DNA of 64,000 bases, from assembly GCF_031954365.1 (NCBI RefSeq), contig NZ_JAUSVZ010000015.1; one strand, 5' to 3'. Below the pieces are notes generated by a model. The model was not told the DNA's origin, made no database searches, and saw only the letters and a program-made list of their open reading frames with translations. A program made the translations under genes and the position numbers. This document shows, piece by piece, positions 34,182 to 43,849 of the stretch. The stretch's first letter is position 1. Each line of letters begins with the position of its first letter. This stretch comes from Brevibacillus aydinogluensis. GTDB lineage: Bacteria > Bacillota > Bacilli > Brevibacillales > Brevibacillaceae.

Positions 34182-35297
34182 ATGGCGGCAAAAGCGGCGA
34201 CGGAAGAAAAGGAAGCCAAACCGCTCCGCCACGGCTACACCACGGGCGCGTGCGCGGCTGCGGCGACCAAGGCGGCTCTCACCGCCCTGATCACCCAAAA
34301 GCGGCAGACGCAGGCCACCATTCCCCTGCCGGCCGGCATGGACGTGACGTTTCAACTGGAGCGCTGCGAGTGGACGGCCGACGAGGCGACAGCGGGCATC
34401 ATCAAGGATGGCGGAGACGACCCCGATGCGACTCACGGCGCCTTGATCCTCAGCACGGTCACCTGGCGGGACGAGCCAGGCATGGAGCTGGACGGCGGCG
34501 TCGGCGTGGGCCGGGTGACCAAGCCGGGACTGCCGGTGCCGGTCGGCGAGGCGGCGATCAACCCTGTCCCCCGGAAAATGATTCGAGAGGCGGTTCAGTC
34601 CGTGCTGGGAGAGTACGGCGTGGAGCGGGGCGTGCGCGTGGTTATTTCCGTGCCCGCCGGAGAGGAGATCGCGAAAAAGACGATGAACGGGCGGCTCGGC
34701 ATCGTCGGCGGCATTTCCATTCTCGGCACGCGCGGCATTGTCGTCCCCTTTTCCACTGCCGCCTACAAGGCCAGCATCGCTCAGGCGATCAACGTGGCCC
34801 GCGAGGCGGGATGCGCGCACCTCGTGCTGTCCACAGGCGGCAAAAGCGAGCAGTTCGGCATGCAGCTGTACCCCGAACTGCCGGAGGAAGCATTCATCGA
34901 GATGGGGGATTTTGTCGGGTTTTCCCTGCAGCAGTGCAAGCGTAAGCAGGTGAAAAAGGTAACCCTGGTCGGGATGATGGGGAAGTTCTCCAAAGTGGCC
35001 CAAGGGGTGATGATGGTTCATTCCAAGAGCGCGCCGGTCAATTTTGATTTTCTCGCCGGGCTTGCGGCCGAGGCGGGGGCGCCCGACGAGCTGGTGCGGC
35101 AGGCGAAAGAAGCCAATACAGCAGCACAGGTGGGCGACTTGATGGCGGATTGCCCCGCTTTTTTTGCCAAGCTGTGCGAAAGCTGCTGCCGCGCCGGCCT
35201 GAAGGAAGTGGGCGGCGGCATGGAGATTGAGACTGTGTTGATTACGATGAAAGGGTCCCTGTTGGGAAGGGTGACAGTGAATGACACAGGCGATTAA
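34182..35297 (+). CDS. cbiD: Cobalt-precorrin-5B C1-methyltransferase
   Basis: CbiD, 371 aa, a marker of the oxygen-independent pathway. Motifs: RHGYTTGACAAAATKAAL, IKDGGDDPDATHG and NPVPRKMIREAV. Starts three bases after cbiC with no strong site of its own, so coupling is likely. Overlaps the next gene by 17 bases. Confidence 0.96.
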   Translation: MAAKAATEEKEAKPLRHGYTTGACAAAATKAALTALITQKRQTQATIPLPAGMDVTFQLERCEWTADEATAGIIKDGGDDPDATHGALILSTVTWRDEPGMELDGGVGVGRVTKPGLPVPVGEAAINPVPRKMIREAVQSVLGEYGVERGVRVVISVPAGEEIAKKTMNGRLGIVGGISILGTRGIVVPFSTAAYKASIAQAINVAREAGCAHLVLSTGGKSEQFGMQLYPELPEEAFIEMGDFVGFSLQQCKRKQVKKVTLVGMMGKFSKVAQGVMMVHSKSAPVNFDFLAGLAAEAGAPDELVRQAKEANTAAQVGDLMADCPAFFAKLCESCCRAGLKEVGGGMEIETVLITMKGSLLGRVTVNDTGD

Positions 35298-36513
35298 GGT
35301 GATCGGAATCGGGGACGACGGACAGCAGAGCTTGCTGCCGTTGTACCGCACATGGATCATGGAGAGCGAACTGTTGGTCGGGGGAGAACGGCACCTCTCC
35401 TTTTTTCCCGAGTACACGGGCGAAAAGCTGGTGCTGAAGGGAGGCCTCATGGCGCTGGCGGACCGGTTGCGCGAGGAGAAGCGGAAAACGGTAATCCTCG
35501 CCTCGGGCGATCCGCTGTTTTACGGCGTTGGCAGCCTGCTGGCCAAAAAGCTGCACGTGGAAATTTACCCGCATCTCAGCTCGATTCAGCTCGCCTTTGC
35601 CAGAATGGGCGAATCGTGGCAGGATGCCTACTTTGCCAGCGTGCACGGGCGCAGCATGAAGGGACTGGCGCAGCGGATCGACGGCAGGGACAAGGTGGCC
35701 CTTTTGACCGATCGCCAGAACAATCCCGCCGCCATCGCCCGCTACCTGCTTTCGTTTGGCATGACCGAGTACGACGCGTTTGTAGGCGAAAACCTGGGCA
35801 GCCAGGAAGAGCGGAGCGGCTGGTACACGCTGGAGGAGATGGCGGAGGGCACCTTTTCCGACCTGAACGTGGTGATCCTGCGCAGGCGGCGGGAGAGTCC
35901 TGTCTGGCCGCTCGGCATCGCCGACGAAGCGTTTGCCCAGCGCAAGCCGGACAAAGGGCTGATTACAAAAAAGGAAGTGCGCATACTCAGCCTGGCGCAG
36001 ATGCAGCTTCACGTCAAAAGCGTCGTCTGGGACATCGGCACCTGCACCGGTTCGGTGGCGATTGAAGCGGCGCGGATCGCCCGGGAAGGCGAGGTGTACG
36101 CGGTGGAAAAAAACGCGGACGATTTGGAAAACTGCCGCCAGAACATGGCCAGGTTCCGCACCGATTTCACCGTCGTGCACGCCAGAGCGCCGGAGGGCCT
36201 GGAGCAGTTTCCCGATCCGGACGCGGTTTTTATCGGCGGCAGCGGCGGCGAACTGCGGGAGCTTTTGCGCGTATGCTGCAGCCGCTTGAGGCCAAACGGC
36301 CGGATCGTCGTCAATGCGGCCACGATCGAGACGCTGTACGCGGCGCTGCAGGCGTTTGCGGAGGAACACTTTGAGACGGCGGTGACGCTGACGCAGCTGT
36401 CGCGCAGCAAGCCAATCCTGAACATGACCCGGTTCGAGGGGCTCAACCCCGTCTACATCATCACTGCCTGGGCCAAGCAGGAGTGGAGACAGAGAGGAGG
36501 AGACAGCGCATGA
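35281..36513 (+). CDS. cbiET: Cobalt-precorrin-6B/7 methyltransferase-decarboxylase (CbiE-CbiT fusion)
   Basis: A 410-residue fusion, also called CobL. Residues 1-205 are CbiE (C5-methyltransferase; VIGIGDDGQQSLLP, LASGDPLFYGVG). Residues 215-400 are CbiT (C15 methylation and C12 decarboxylation; VWDIGTCTGSVAIEAARI, DAVFIGGSGGELRELL). GAAGGGTGACAGTGA precedes its ATG inside the end of cbiD; it ends in an ATGA overlap with cobI. Confidence 0.95.
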   Translation: MTQAIKVIGIGDDGQQSLLPLYRTWIMESELLVGGERHLSFFPEYTGEKLVLKGGLMALADRLREEKRKTVILASGDPLFYGVGSLLAKKLHVEIYPHLSSIQLAFARMGESWQDAYFASVHGRSMKGLAQRIDGRDKVALLTDRQNNPAAIARYLLSFGMTEYDAFVGENLGSQEERSGWYTLEEMAEGTFSDLNVVILRRRRESPVWPLGIADEAFAQRKPDKGLITKKEVRILSLAQMQLHVKSVVWDIGTCTGSVAIEAARIAREGEVYAVEKNADDLENCRQNMARFRTDFTVVHARAPEGLEQFPDPDAVFIGGSGGELRELLRVCCSRLRPNGRIVVNAATIETLYAALQAFAEEHFETAVTLTQLSRSKPILNMTRFEGLNPVYIITAWAKQEWRQRGGDSA

Positions 36514-37226
36514 GCGGGATTGGAACCCTGTACGGCATCGGCGTCGGCCCCGGCGATCCGGAGCTGATTACGGTCAAGGCATTTCGCCTGCTGCAGCAGG
36601 CGCCGGTGGTCGCCTACCCGAAAAAGCGGATGGGCAGCAAAAGCTACGCCCACCAGATTGCCGAGTTGTACGTCAAGCCTTCGGACGGCAAGGAGATGCT
36701 CGGACTGGTCTTTCCGATGACCAAGGACAAGGACGTGCTGGAGCGGGAGTGGGCCAACACAGTGAAGATTGTCTGGGAGCGGCTGCGCCAAGGCAAGGAC
36801 GTCGCCTTTGTCACCGAGGGCGATCCGCTGTTTTACAGCACGTTTATTCACATGATGCGGGTGATGCAGGCGGCACATCCCGAGGTGCGGATCGTCTCCG
36901 TGCCGGGCGTCTCCTCGTTTCTCGGCGCCGCTTCCCGGCTCGGCCTGCCGCTTGCGGACGGCGATGAGCAGATCGGCATCATTCCGGCCACGGACGACCG
37001 GGAGGCGATGCGACAGGCGCTGCTTTCGCACGACTGCGTCGTCTTTTTGAAGGTGGCCAAGGTGCTGCCGATGATCATCGGGCTGCTGCGCGAGCTGGAT
37101 CTCGTCGACAAGGCGGCCGTCGCCACGAAAGTGACCTCCGCCGAAGAAATGGTGTGGACGGACGTCCGCGAGCTGGAGCAGGCAGAGCTTGGTTACCTCA
37201 CACTGATGGTGGTGAAAAGGACATGA
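36510..37226 (+). CDS. cobI: (Cobalt-)precorrin-2 C20-methyltransferase
   Basis: CobI/CbiL, 238 aa, SAM-dependent. Motifs are LYGIGVGPGDPELITVKA, TEGDPLFYSTFIHM and VPGVSSFLGAAS. ATG 36510 has GAGGAGG 9 bases before it and forms ATGA with the cbiET stop. Confidence 0.95.
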   Translation: MSGIGTLYGIGVGPGDPELITVKAFRLLQQAPVVAYPKKRMGSKSYAHQIAELYVKPSDGKEMLGLVFPMTKDKDVLEREWANTVKIVWERLRQGKDVAFVTEGDPLFYSTFIHMMRVMQAAHPEVRIVSVPGVSSFLGAASRLGLPLADGDEQIGIIPATDDREAMRQALLSHDCVVFLKVAKVLPMIIGLLRELDLVDKAAVATKVTSAEEMVWTDVRELEQAELGYLTLMVVKRT

Positions 37227-38005
37227 AACTGTACATCGTGGGAGCGGGTCCTGGCGATCCCGATCTGATTACCGTAAAAGGGCTGAAACTGCTGCAGCAG
37301 GCGGATGTCGTCCTCTACACCGACTCGCTCGTCAGCGGCGAACTGGCGGCCAAGGCCAAGCCGGGCGCGGAAATCCTGCAAAGCTCCGGCATGGCACTGG
37401 AAGAAATGGTGGACTTGATGGTCGACCGCGTCCGCCAGGGGAAAACAGTGGTCCGGCTGCACACCGGCGACCCGTCCGTCTACGGCGCGACGATGGAGCA
37501 GATCGCTCTCCTGAAACAGGCGGGCATAGACGTGGAGATCGTGCCGGGCGTCAGCTCCGTCTTTGCCGCGGCGGCGGCGCTGGGGGCGGAATTGACCATC
37601 CCCGAGCTGACGCAGACGCTGATCCTCACCCGAGCGGAGGGGCGCACTCCGGTGCCGGAACGGGAAAAGCTGCGTGCGCTGGCGGAGCATCACTGCACGA
37701 TCGCCCTGTTTTTGAGCGCCACCCTGACGAAAAAAGTGGTCCGCGAGCTGACGGAAGCTGGCTGGAGCGAAGACACGCCGGTGGCGGTGGTGCAGCGGGC
37801 AAGCTGGCCGGACCAGGTGATCGTCCGCACCACGCTGAAAGATCTGGACGAAGAGATGGCCAAGCACGGCATCCGCTCGCACGCGATGATTCTGGCCGGC
37901 TGGGCGCTTGACCCGTCGCTACACGAAAAGAGCAGGCAGCACCGCTCCAGGCTGTACGACAAATCCTTTACCCATGGGTACAGAAAAGGTGTGACAGAGG
38001 GATGA
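37223..38005 (+). CDS. cobM: (Cobalt-)precorrin-4 C11-methyltransferase
   Basis: CobM/CbiF, 260 aa. Motifs are LYIVGAGPGDPDLITVKG, LHTGDPSVYGATMEQI and GVSSVFAAAAALGAELT. ATGA overlaps join it to cobI and cbiG. Confidence 0.96.
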   Translation: MKLYIVGAGPGDPDLITVKGLKLLQQADVVLYTDSLVSGELAAKAKPGAEILQSSGMALEEMVDLMVDRVRQGKTVVRLHTGDPSVYGATMEQIALLKQAGIDVEIVPGVSSVFAAAAALGAELTIPELTQTLILTRAEGRTPVPEREKLRALAEHHCTIALFLSATLTKKVVRELTEAGWSEDTPVAVVQRASWPDQVIVRTTLKDLDEEMAKHGIRSHAMILAGWALDPSLHEKSRQHRSRLYDKSFTHGYRKGVTEG

Positions 38006-39168
38006 TCATCGAATTGACGGAAGGAGAGATTCCCGCCATCCGGCAGAAAGGGGAGTACGCGATCATCGCCATCACCAAGCACGGTGTGGAGATGGCGCGC
38101 CGGCTCTACGCATCGTTTCCGGGGACGGATCTCTACTACATGAGCAAGTTTGCCAAGGGCGACGAGGAAGCAAAGGGCATCCAGCTGTTTTCCGGCAGCG
38201 TGCGCCTGCTGTTTCCCGCGCTTTGGCCGGCCTACAAGGGACTGATCGTGATTATCTCGCTCGGTGCCGTCGTGCGAATGATCGCACCGCTATTGACGGA
38301 CAAAAAGACCGATCCCGGTGTGGTGGTGATCGACGACAAGGGAGAACATGTGATTAGCGTGCTGTCCGGACACCTCGGCGGCGCCAACGAACTGGCGCGG
38401 GAAGTGGCAGCGGTGATGGGAGCGCGGCCGGTGATCACGACCGCCTCCGACGTGCAGAAGACGATACCTGTCGACCTGTTTGGCCGCCGTTTTGGCTGGG
38501 AGTGGGAGTCCGCAGATAAGCTAACCCCGGTCAGCGCCTCCGTGGTCAATGAGGAACGCGTCGCCGTAGTGCAGGAGTCGGGGGAGCGGAACTGGTGGAT
38601 GCACGACACGCCGATGCCCCCCAACATTCGGGTGTACGAGACCATACCGGATGCGCTGGCTGACCGGCCGCAAGCGGCGCTGGTGGTGACGCACCGTCTG
38701 CTTACCCGCGAGGAACAAGCCATTTTGGACAACGGGGTCCTGTACCGGCCCAAGGTGATCGTGCTTGGCATCGGCTGCAACCGCGGCACGTCGGCGGAAG
38801 AGATCGAGGCGGTGATCAAGGAAACGCTGGAGGAGCTGCAATTCTCCGTGAAGAGCGTCAAGGCGGTGGCCACGATCGACTTGAAAAAGGATGAAGCAGG
38901 TCTGATCGCCGTGTGTGAAAAATACGGCTGGCCGTTTGTCTGGTATGCGCCGGATGAGCTGAACCGCGTGCCGATGGAGGAGCCGTCGGACACGGTGTTC
39001 AAGTACACCGGCGCGTACGGGGTGAGCGAACCGGCGGCCAAGCTGTACGCGGGCGTGGAGAAACTGGTGCTGACCAAGAAAAAATCGGGCAACGTCACCA
39101 TATCTGTGGGACTGATGCCGTACGGCGAGGAGGGACGTCCATGCGTGCCAACGACCGCCGGATCGTGA
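38002..39168 (+). CDS. cbiG: Cobalt-precorrin-5A hydrolase
   Basis: CbiG, 388 aa; opens the delta-lactone and releases acetaldehyde in the anaerobic route. The N-terminal half has SLGAVVRMIAPLL and VLSGHLGGANELAR; the C-terminal CobE-like half has VLGIGCNRGTSAEEI and GVSEPAA. The last 28 bases overlap cbiA. The final residues after YGEEGRP are read through the next gene's start region. Confidence 0.95.
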   Translation: MIIELTEGEIPAIRQKGEYAIIAITKHGVEMARRLYASFPGTDLYYMSKFAKGDEEAKGIQLFSGSVRLLFPALWPAYKGLIVIISLGAVVRMIAPLLTDKKTDPGVVVIDDKGEHVISVLSGHLGGANELAREVAAVMGARPVITTASDVQKTIPVDLFGRRFGWEWESADKLTPVSASVVNEERVAVVQESGERNWWMHDTPMPPNIRVYETIPDALADRPQAALVVTHRLLTREEQAILDNGVLYRPKVIVLGIGCNRGTSAEEIEAVIKETLEELQFSVKSVKAVATIDLKKDEAGLIAVCEKYGWPFVWYAPDELNRVPMEEPSDTVFKYTGAYGVSEPAAKLYAGVEKLVLTKKKSGNVTISVGLMPYGEEGRPCVPTTAGS

Positions 39169-40529
39169 TCGCCGGAACGGGCAGCGGTGCCGGCAAGACG
39201 ACCGTCACCATCGGCCTGATGGCGGCCTTGAAGAAAAAAGGGTACGTCGTCCAGGGGTTCAAGTGCGGCCCGGATTACATCGACCCAACCTACCACACGG
39301 CAGTGACAGGAAGGGTGTCGCGAAACCTGGACAGTTGGATGCTGCCGCACGACACCGTCCGGGAGATTTTTGCCCGTGGTTCGGAAGGGGCGGACATCGC
39401 CGTGATCGAGGGCGTGATGGGCATGTACGACGGTAAGGAGCCGACCAGCGACCGGGGCAGCACGGCGGAAATCAGCCTGCTGACGGCATCGCCCGTGCTG
39501 CTGGTGGTCAACTGCCAGAGCATGGCCCGCAGCGCGGCAGCCATCGTCAAGGGCTTTCAAATGCTCAACCCGCAGGTGAAGATCGTCGGCGTGATCGCCA
39601 ACAAAGCGGGCAGCGAGGGGCACTATCAGATCATCAAGGCTGCCGTCGAGCAGGAGTGCGGCGTGCCGGTCGTGGGCTACCTCAGGCGGGAGGACGGCCT
39701 GGAAATCCCCGAACGCCATCTCGGCCTGGTGCCGTCGGTGGAACGGGGCGAACTGCAGCCGCTGTTTGACCGTCTGGCCGAACGGGTGGCGGAGTCTGTG
39801 GATGTAGACCGCGTCTGGGAGCTGGCGCAGGCAGAACCGTTTTCTGCGGAGCGGAAGCTGTTTGCTCCCGTCCCCGCTGTTCCCAAAGAGAAGCGGGTGA
39901 AGATCGCCGTCGCCAGGGACGCGGCATTCCACTTTTACTATCCGGAAAACCTGGAGCTGCTGGAGGCAAACGGAGCGGAACTGCTCTTTTTCTCCCCGCT
40001 GGCTGGCGAGCCCGTGCCGCAGGAGGCGGACGGCCTCTATATCGGCGGCGGGTTTCCCGAGGAGTTTGCCGCCGAGCTGTCGCGCAGCCGGACGGTGTTG
40101 GAGTCGATCCGCCGGGCTGTGCGCGATGGACTGCCGACGCTGGCGGAGTGCGGCGGATTCATGTACCTGACCGATGCGATCGTGACGACGGACGGACACA
40201 CCTACCCGATGGCCGGAATCATCCCCGGCGCGGTGACGATGCAGAAACGGCTGGCCGCGCTCGGCTACCGGGAGGTGCGGGGGACAGCGGAAAACTTCCT
40301 GATCGGCCCGGACGAACTCGTCCATGGGCACGAGTTTCACTACTCCACGTTTGCGCCTGAACACACGATGCCGTACGCGTATCAGACAAAGGGACTGCGC
40401 GGCACGAAACCGGAGGGGTACGCCCGCGGCAATCTGGTGGCCGGCTACACCCATCTGCACTTCGCTTCCAACCCTGCCCTGCCCAAGCGCTGGGTGGAGC
40501 GGTGTCGGGAGGTGAAGGCGCGTGGCTAA
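39141..40529 (+). CDS. cbiA: Cobyrinate a,c-diamide synthase
   Basis: ATP- and glutamine-dependent amidase, 462 aa (CobB in Pseudomonas). The N-terminal P-loop domain has AGTGSGAGKTTVTIGLM and KCGPDYIDP; the glutamine amidotransferase domain has GGGFPEEFA and the nucleophile Cys in LAECGGFMYL. GAGGAGGGACGTCC precedes the ATG. Amidates carboxylates a and c. Confidence 0.96.
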   Translation: MRANDRRIVIAGTGSGAGKTTVTIGLMAALKKKGYVVQGFKCGPDYIDPTYHTAVTGRVSRNLDSWMLPHDTVREIFARGSEGADIAVIEGVMGMYDGKEPTSDRGSTAEISLLTASPVLLVVNCQSMARSAAAIVKGFQMLNPQVKIVGVIANKAGSEGHYQIIKAAVEQECGVPVVGYLRREDGLEIPERHLGLVPSVERGELQPLFDRLAERVAESVDVDRVWELAQAEPFSAERKLFAPVPAVPKEKRVKIAVARDAAFHFYYPENLELLEANGAELLFFSPLAGEPVPQEADGLYIGGGFPEEFAAELSRSRTVLESIRRAVRDGLPTLAECGGFMYLTDAIVTTDGHTYPMAGIIPGAVTMQKRLAALGYREVRGTAENFLIGPDELVHGHEFHYSTFAPEHTMPYAYQTKGLRGTKPEGYARGNLVAGYTHLHFASNPALPKRWVERCREVKARG

Positions 40530-42039
40530 GGCATTGCCGCTAATGATTCAGGGAACCAGTTCTGACGCCGGGAAGAGCGTGCTGGCGACGGCCTTTTGCC
40601 GCATCTTTGCCCAGGACGGCTACAAGACAGCTCCTTTCAAATCGCAAAACATGGCGCTCAACTCCTACGTCACCCTGGACGGCAAGGAGATCGGACGGGC
40701 GCAGGGCGTGCAGGCGGAGGCGGCCGGCATCGTCGCCACCACCGACATGAATCCAATCCTGATCAAGCCGACCAGGGACGCGGAATCGCAGGTTGTGGTC
40801 AATGGCGAACCGTACGCCAACATGAAGGCGCTCGCCTACCGCAGCGATTTTTTTGAGGAGGGACTGCGCGTGATCCGGGAAGCGTACGGCCGGCTGGCTG
40901 CTGCGTACGAGCGGATCGTGATCGAGGGAGCGGGCAGTCCGGCCGAGGTCAACCTGAACGATCGGGAATTGGTCAACATGCGGGTGGCTCGCCTCGCCAA
41001 CGCGCCGGTCATCCTGGTGGCCGACATCGAACGGGGCGGCGTCTTCGCCAGCCTGGTAGGTACGCTGCAATTGCTGGAGCCGCAGGATCGGGAGCGGGTG
41101 ATCGGCGTGATCATCAACCGGTTTCGCGGCGATTTGTCCCTGCTCAAGCCGGGGCTGGACTGGTTTGAACAGTATACGGGCAAACCGGTGCTGGGCGTCG
41201 TTCCGTTCATTCCCGACCTGTGGATCGACGCGGAGGATTCGCTCATCCTGCACCGCTACCAGGGGCAAACGGAAACGGCCCGGGAGATTGATGTCGCCGT
41301 GATCCGCTATCCGCGCATTTCCAACTTTACCGACGCCGATCCGTTTTTCGTCGAGCCGGACTGCACCGTGCGCTATGTCTCCCGGCCGGAAGAGCTGGGG
41401 CAGCCCGATCTGATTCTGCTCCCCGGCAGCAAAAACACGCTGGAAGACCTCTTGTTCCTGCGTAAGACGGGTTTGGAGCGGGCAATTCTCGCGCTGCATG
41501 AGGCAGGACGCTCGTATCTGGTCGGCCTGTGCGGCGGCTATCAGATGCTGGGCCGGACGATCAACGACCCGGACGGGGTGGAATCCCCGCGTCAATCGGT
41601 GGAAGGCATGGGCTTGATCCCGATGACGACCACGCTGGAGCGGCGCAAGATCACCGTTCAGAGCAGCGGCGAAGCGTCATTTGCAGGCCGGCGGATTCGG
41701 CTGGAGGGATACGAAATCCACATGGGCCGTTCCGTATTTGCCGACGGGGCGGCTCCGTTCATCCGGCTTGCCGATCGCGCCGAGGGGTTTTATGATCCCA
41801 AGCGGCGGGTGCTCGGCACGTATCTGCACGGATTGTTTCACAACGATGAATTCCGCTGGATGCTGCTCGATGAGCTGCGCGCACGGAAGGGACTGGCGCC
41901 GCTTGGCGAACGGCCGTCATTTGTCGCGCTGCGGGAGCGCGGCTTCGACCTGCTGGCCGACTGCGTCAGGAGACACGTGCGGCTGGATCTGATCGAGGAG
42001 CAGATGAGAGCGTTTCAGGAAAATGGGGTGGGAAAATGA
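40522..42039 (+). CDS. cobQ: Cobyric acid synthase
   Basis: CobQ/CbiP, 505 aa; amidates b, d, e and g side chains. Motifs are MIQGTSSDAGKSVLATAFCR, FKSQNMALNS, the amidotransferase Cys in VGLCGGYQMLG, and the final HGLFHND. GTG start at 40522 with GGGAGGTG 7 bases upstream; 8-base overlap with cbiA. Confidence 0.97.
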   Translation: MAKALPLMIQGTSSDAGKSVLATAFCRIFAQDGYKTAPFKSQNMALNSYVTLDGKEIGRAQGVQAEAAGIVATTDMNPILIKPTRDAESQVVVNGEPYANMKALAYRSDFFEEGLRVIREAYGRLAAAYERIVIEGAGSPAEVNLNDRELVNMRVARLANAPVILVADIERGGVFASLVGTLQLLEPQDRERVIGVIINRFRGDLSLLKPGLDWFEQYTGKPVLGVVPFIPDLWIDAEDSLILHRYQGQTETAREIDVAVIRYPRISNFTDADPFFVEPDCTVRYVSRPEELGQPDLILLPGSKNTLEDLLFLRKTGLERAILALHEAGRSYLVGLCGGYQMLGRTINDPDGVESPRQSVEGMGLIPMTTTLERRKITVQSSGEASFAGRRIRLEGYEIHMGRSVFADGAAPFIRLADRAEGFYDPKRRVLGTYLHGLFHNDEFRWMLLDELRARKGLAPLGERPSFVALRERGFDLLADCVRRHVRLDLIEEQMRAFQENGVGK

Positions 42040-43088
42040 ACACAAACAGGACACAACCGTATGGAAAAATAGAACCGCTGAACGAAGCGGCTGCGATCGA
42101 GGCCAGACGCCGCGTGGATCAGCTGACAAAACCGCTGGGCAGCCTGGGCCGGCTGGAAGAGCTGGCTGTCCGGCTGGCGGCGATGACGGGTAACGCGCTT
42201 CCTTCCGTTACGCCGCCCGGCGTGCTGGTCTTTGCCGCCGACCACGGCGTGGCCGCCGAAGGAGTCTCCGCTTATCCGCAGGAAGTGACTGTCCAGATGG
42301 TCGCCAACTTCGCGGCCGGGGGAGCGGCGATCAACGTCTTTTCCCGCCAGATCGGAGCTCTGCTGCACGTGGTGGACGTGGGGGTGGCTGCCGATGTGGA
42401 AGTGCCTGGTGTGTGGCGAAAAAAAATCAGGCCCGGCACCGGCAACATGCTGCGGGAGGAGGCCATGACCCTGGATGAGGCGGAGCGTGCCATCCGAGTC
42501 GGCCTGGAGAGCGCCGAAGCGATCATCGACGAGGGAGCAAAGCTGTTGATCATCGGTGAGATGGGAATCGGAAACACTACGGCCAGCAGCGCCCTGCTGG
42601 CGGCGCTTACCGGTGCGCAGCCGGACGAATTGGTGGGCCGTGGGACAGGTGTCGACGACGCGGCGTGGGAGCGGAAAAAAGCAGTCGTCAAACAGGCCCT
42701 CGACCGGCATCGCCCCGACCCGGATCGGCCGCTGGAGGCGCTGGCCAAAGTAGGCGGTCTGGAAATCGGCGCCATGGCAGGAGCCGTGCTCGGAGCCGCG
42801 GCACGCCGCATCCCCGTGCTGGTGGACGGCTTCATCTCCACGGTGGCGGCACTGCTGGCCGTCCGTCTCAATCCGGGAGCGGCTGACTACCTGATTGCGG
42901 GCCACCGCTCCCAGGAACCGGGTCATCTCCACGCGCTCCGGGCACTGGGCATGGAGCCGCTGATCGACCTGGGCCTCAGGCTGGGCGAAGGAAGCGGGGC
43001 GGCGGTGGCGTTTCCGATCGTGGAGGCGGCCACCCGGATGATTCGGGAGATGGCGACATTTGAGTCGGCAGGGGTGAGCAATCGATGA
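42036..43088 (+). CDS. cobT: Nicotinate-nucleotide-dimethylbenzimidazole phosphoribosyltransferase
   Basis: CobT, 350 aa; makes alpha-ribazole phosphate from dimethylbenzimidazole. Motifs are LTKPLGSLGRLE, FAADHGVAAEGVSAYP, GEMGIGNTTASSA and the catalytic Glu region LDLGLRLGEGSGAA. ATGA overlaps at both ends. No bluB or bza gene is in the window. Confidence 0.97.
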   Translation: MNTNRTQPYGKIEPLNEAAAIEARRRVDQLTKPLGSLGRLEELAVRLAAMTGNALPSVTPPGVLVFAADHGVAAEGVSAYPQEVTVQMVANFAAGGAAINVFSRQIGALLHVVDVGVAADVEVPGVWRKKIRPGTGNMLREEAMTLDEAERAIRVGLESAEAIIDEGAKLLIIGEMGIGNTTASSALLAALTGAQPDELVGRGTGVDDAAWERKKAVVKQALDRHRPDPDRPLEALAKVGGLEIGAMAGAVLGAAARRIPVLVDGFISTVAALLAVRLNPGAADYLIAGHRSQEPGHLHALRALGMEPLIDLGLRLGEGSGAAVAFPIVEAATRMIREMATFESAGVSNR

Positions 43089-43843
43089 CGCAGCGCGGCA
43101 AGGTGTACCTTGTCGGTGCGGGCCCGGGCGATCCCAAGCTGATCACCGTCAAAGGGCTGGAGTGTTTGCGCGCGGCGGATGTGGTCATCTACGACCGGTT
43201 GGCCAATCCGGCGCTGCTGGAGCACGTCCGGGAAGACGCCGAGCGCATCTACTGCGGCAAACTGCCGCGCAACCACACGATGCGGCAGGAGGCGATCAAC
43301 GAGCTGCTGGCGGAAAAGGCGTTGGAGGGCAAAACGGTCGTCCGGCTCAAGGGCGGTGATCCGTGCGTGTTTGGCCGGGTTGGTGAAGAAGTGGAGCATT
43401 TGGCGCAAAGAGGCGTTCCGTTTGAAATCGTTCCCGGCGTTACGGCCGGCATCGCCGCTCCCGCCTACGCCGGCATCCCGGTCACGCATCGGGAGCACGG
43501 CTCTTCCTTTGCCGTGGTGACCGGGCACTTGAGCGGCGGCAAATCGGCAGAGGAGGAGGAAAGGTGGCGGGCGCTGGCACGCGGCGTGGACACAGTCGCC
43601 TTTTACATGGGGATTGCCAATCTGCCGCTGATTTGTGCCCGGCTCCTGGAACATGGACGCCGGCCGGACACGCCCGTCGCCGTGATCGCCAGGGGGACGC
43701 TGCCGGAGCAGGCGACAGTGACCGGGAGTCTGGCCACCATCGTGGAAACAGTCCAGCGCCACCCTGGCATCTCCAACCCCGCGATCATTCTGTTCGGAGA
43801 CGTGGTACAATTGCGGGAGAAGATCAAGTGGTTCGAGGAGTGA
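43085..43843 (+). CDS. cobA: Uroporphyrinogen-III C-methyltransferase
   Basis: SUMT, 252 aa; makes precorrin-2, the branch point to cobalamin and sirohaem. Motifs are VYLVGAGPGDPKLITVKG, RLKGGDPCVFGRVGEE, and GVTAGIAAPAYAGIPVTHR. Stands with sirC at the end of the operon although it acts first. It is single-domain, unlike CysG. Confidence 0.96.
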   Translation: MTQRGKVYLVGAGPGDPKLITVKGLECLRAADVVIYDRLANPALLEHVREDAERIYCGKLPRNHTMRQEAINELLAEKALEGKTVVRLKGGDPCVFGRVGEEVEHLAQRGVPFEIVPGVTAGIAAPAYAGIPVTHREHGSSFAVVTGHLSGGKSAEEEERWRALARGVDTVAFYMGIANLPLICARLLEHGRRPDTPVAVIARGTLPEQATVTGSLATIVETVQRHPGISNPAIILFGDVVQLREKIKWFEE

Positions 43844-43849
43844 GGCAGG

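Noticed and set aside
38232..40460. 742-residue antisense frame under cbiG/cbiA
   Set aside because: Low-complexity composition and complete overlap with two well-recognised genes.
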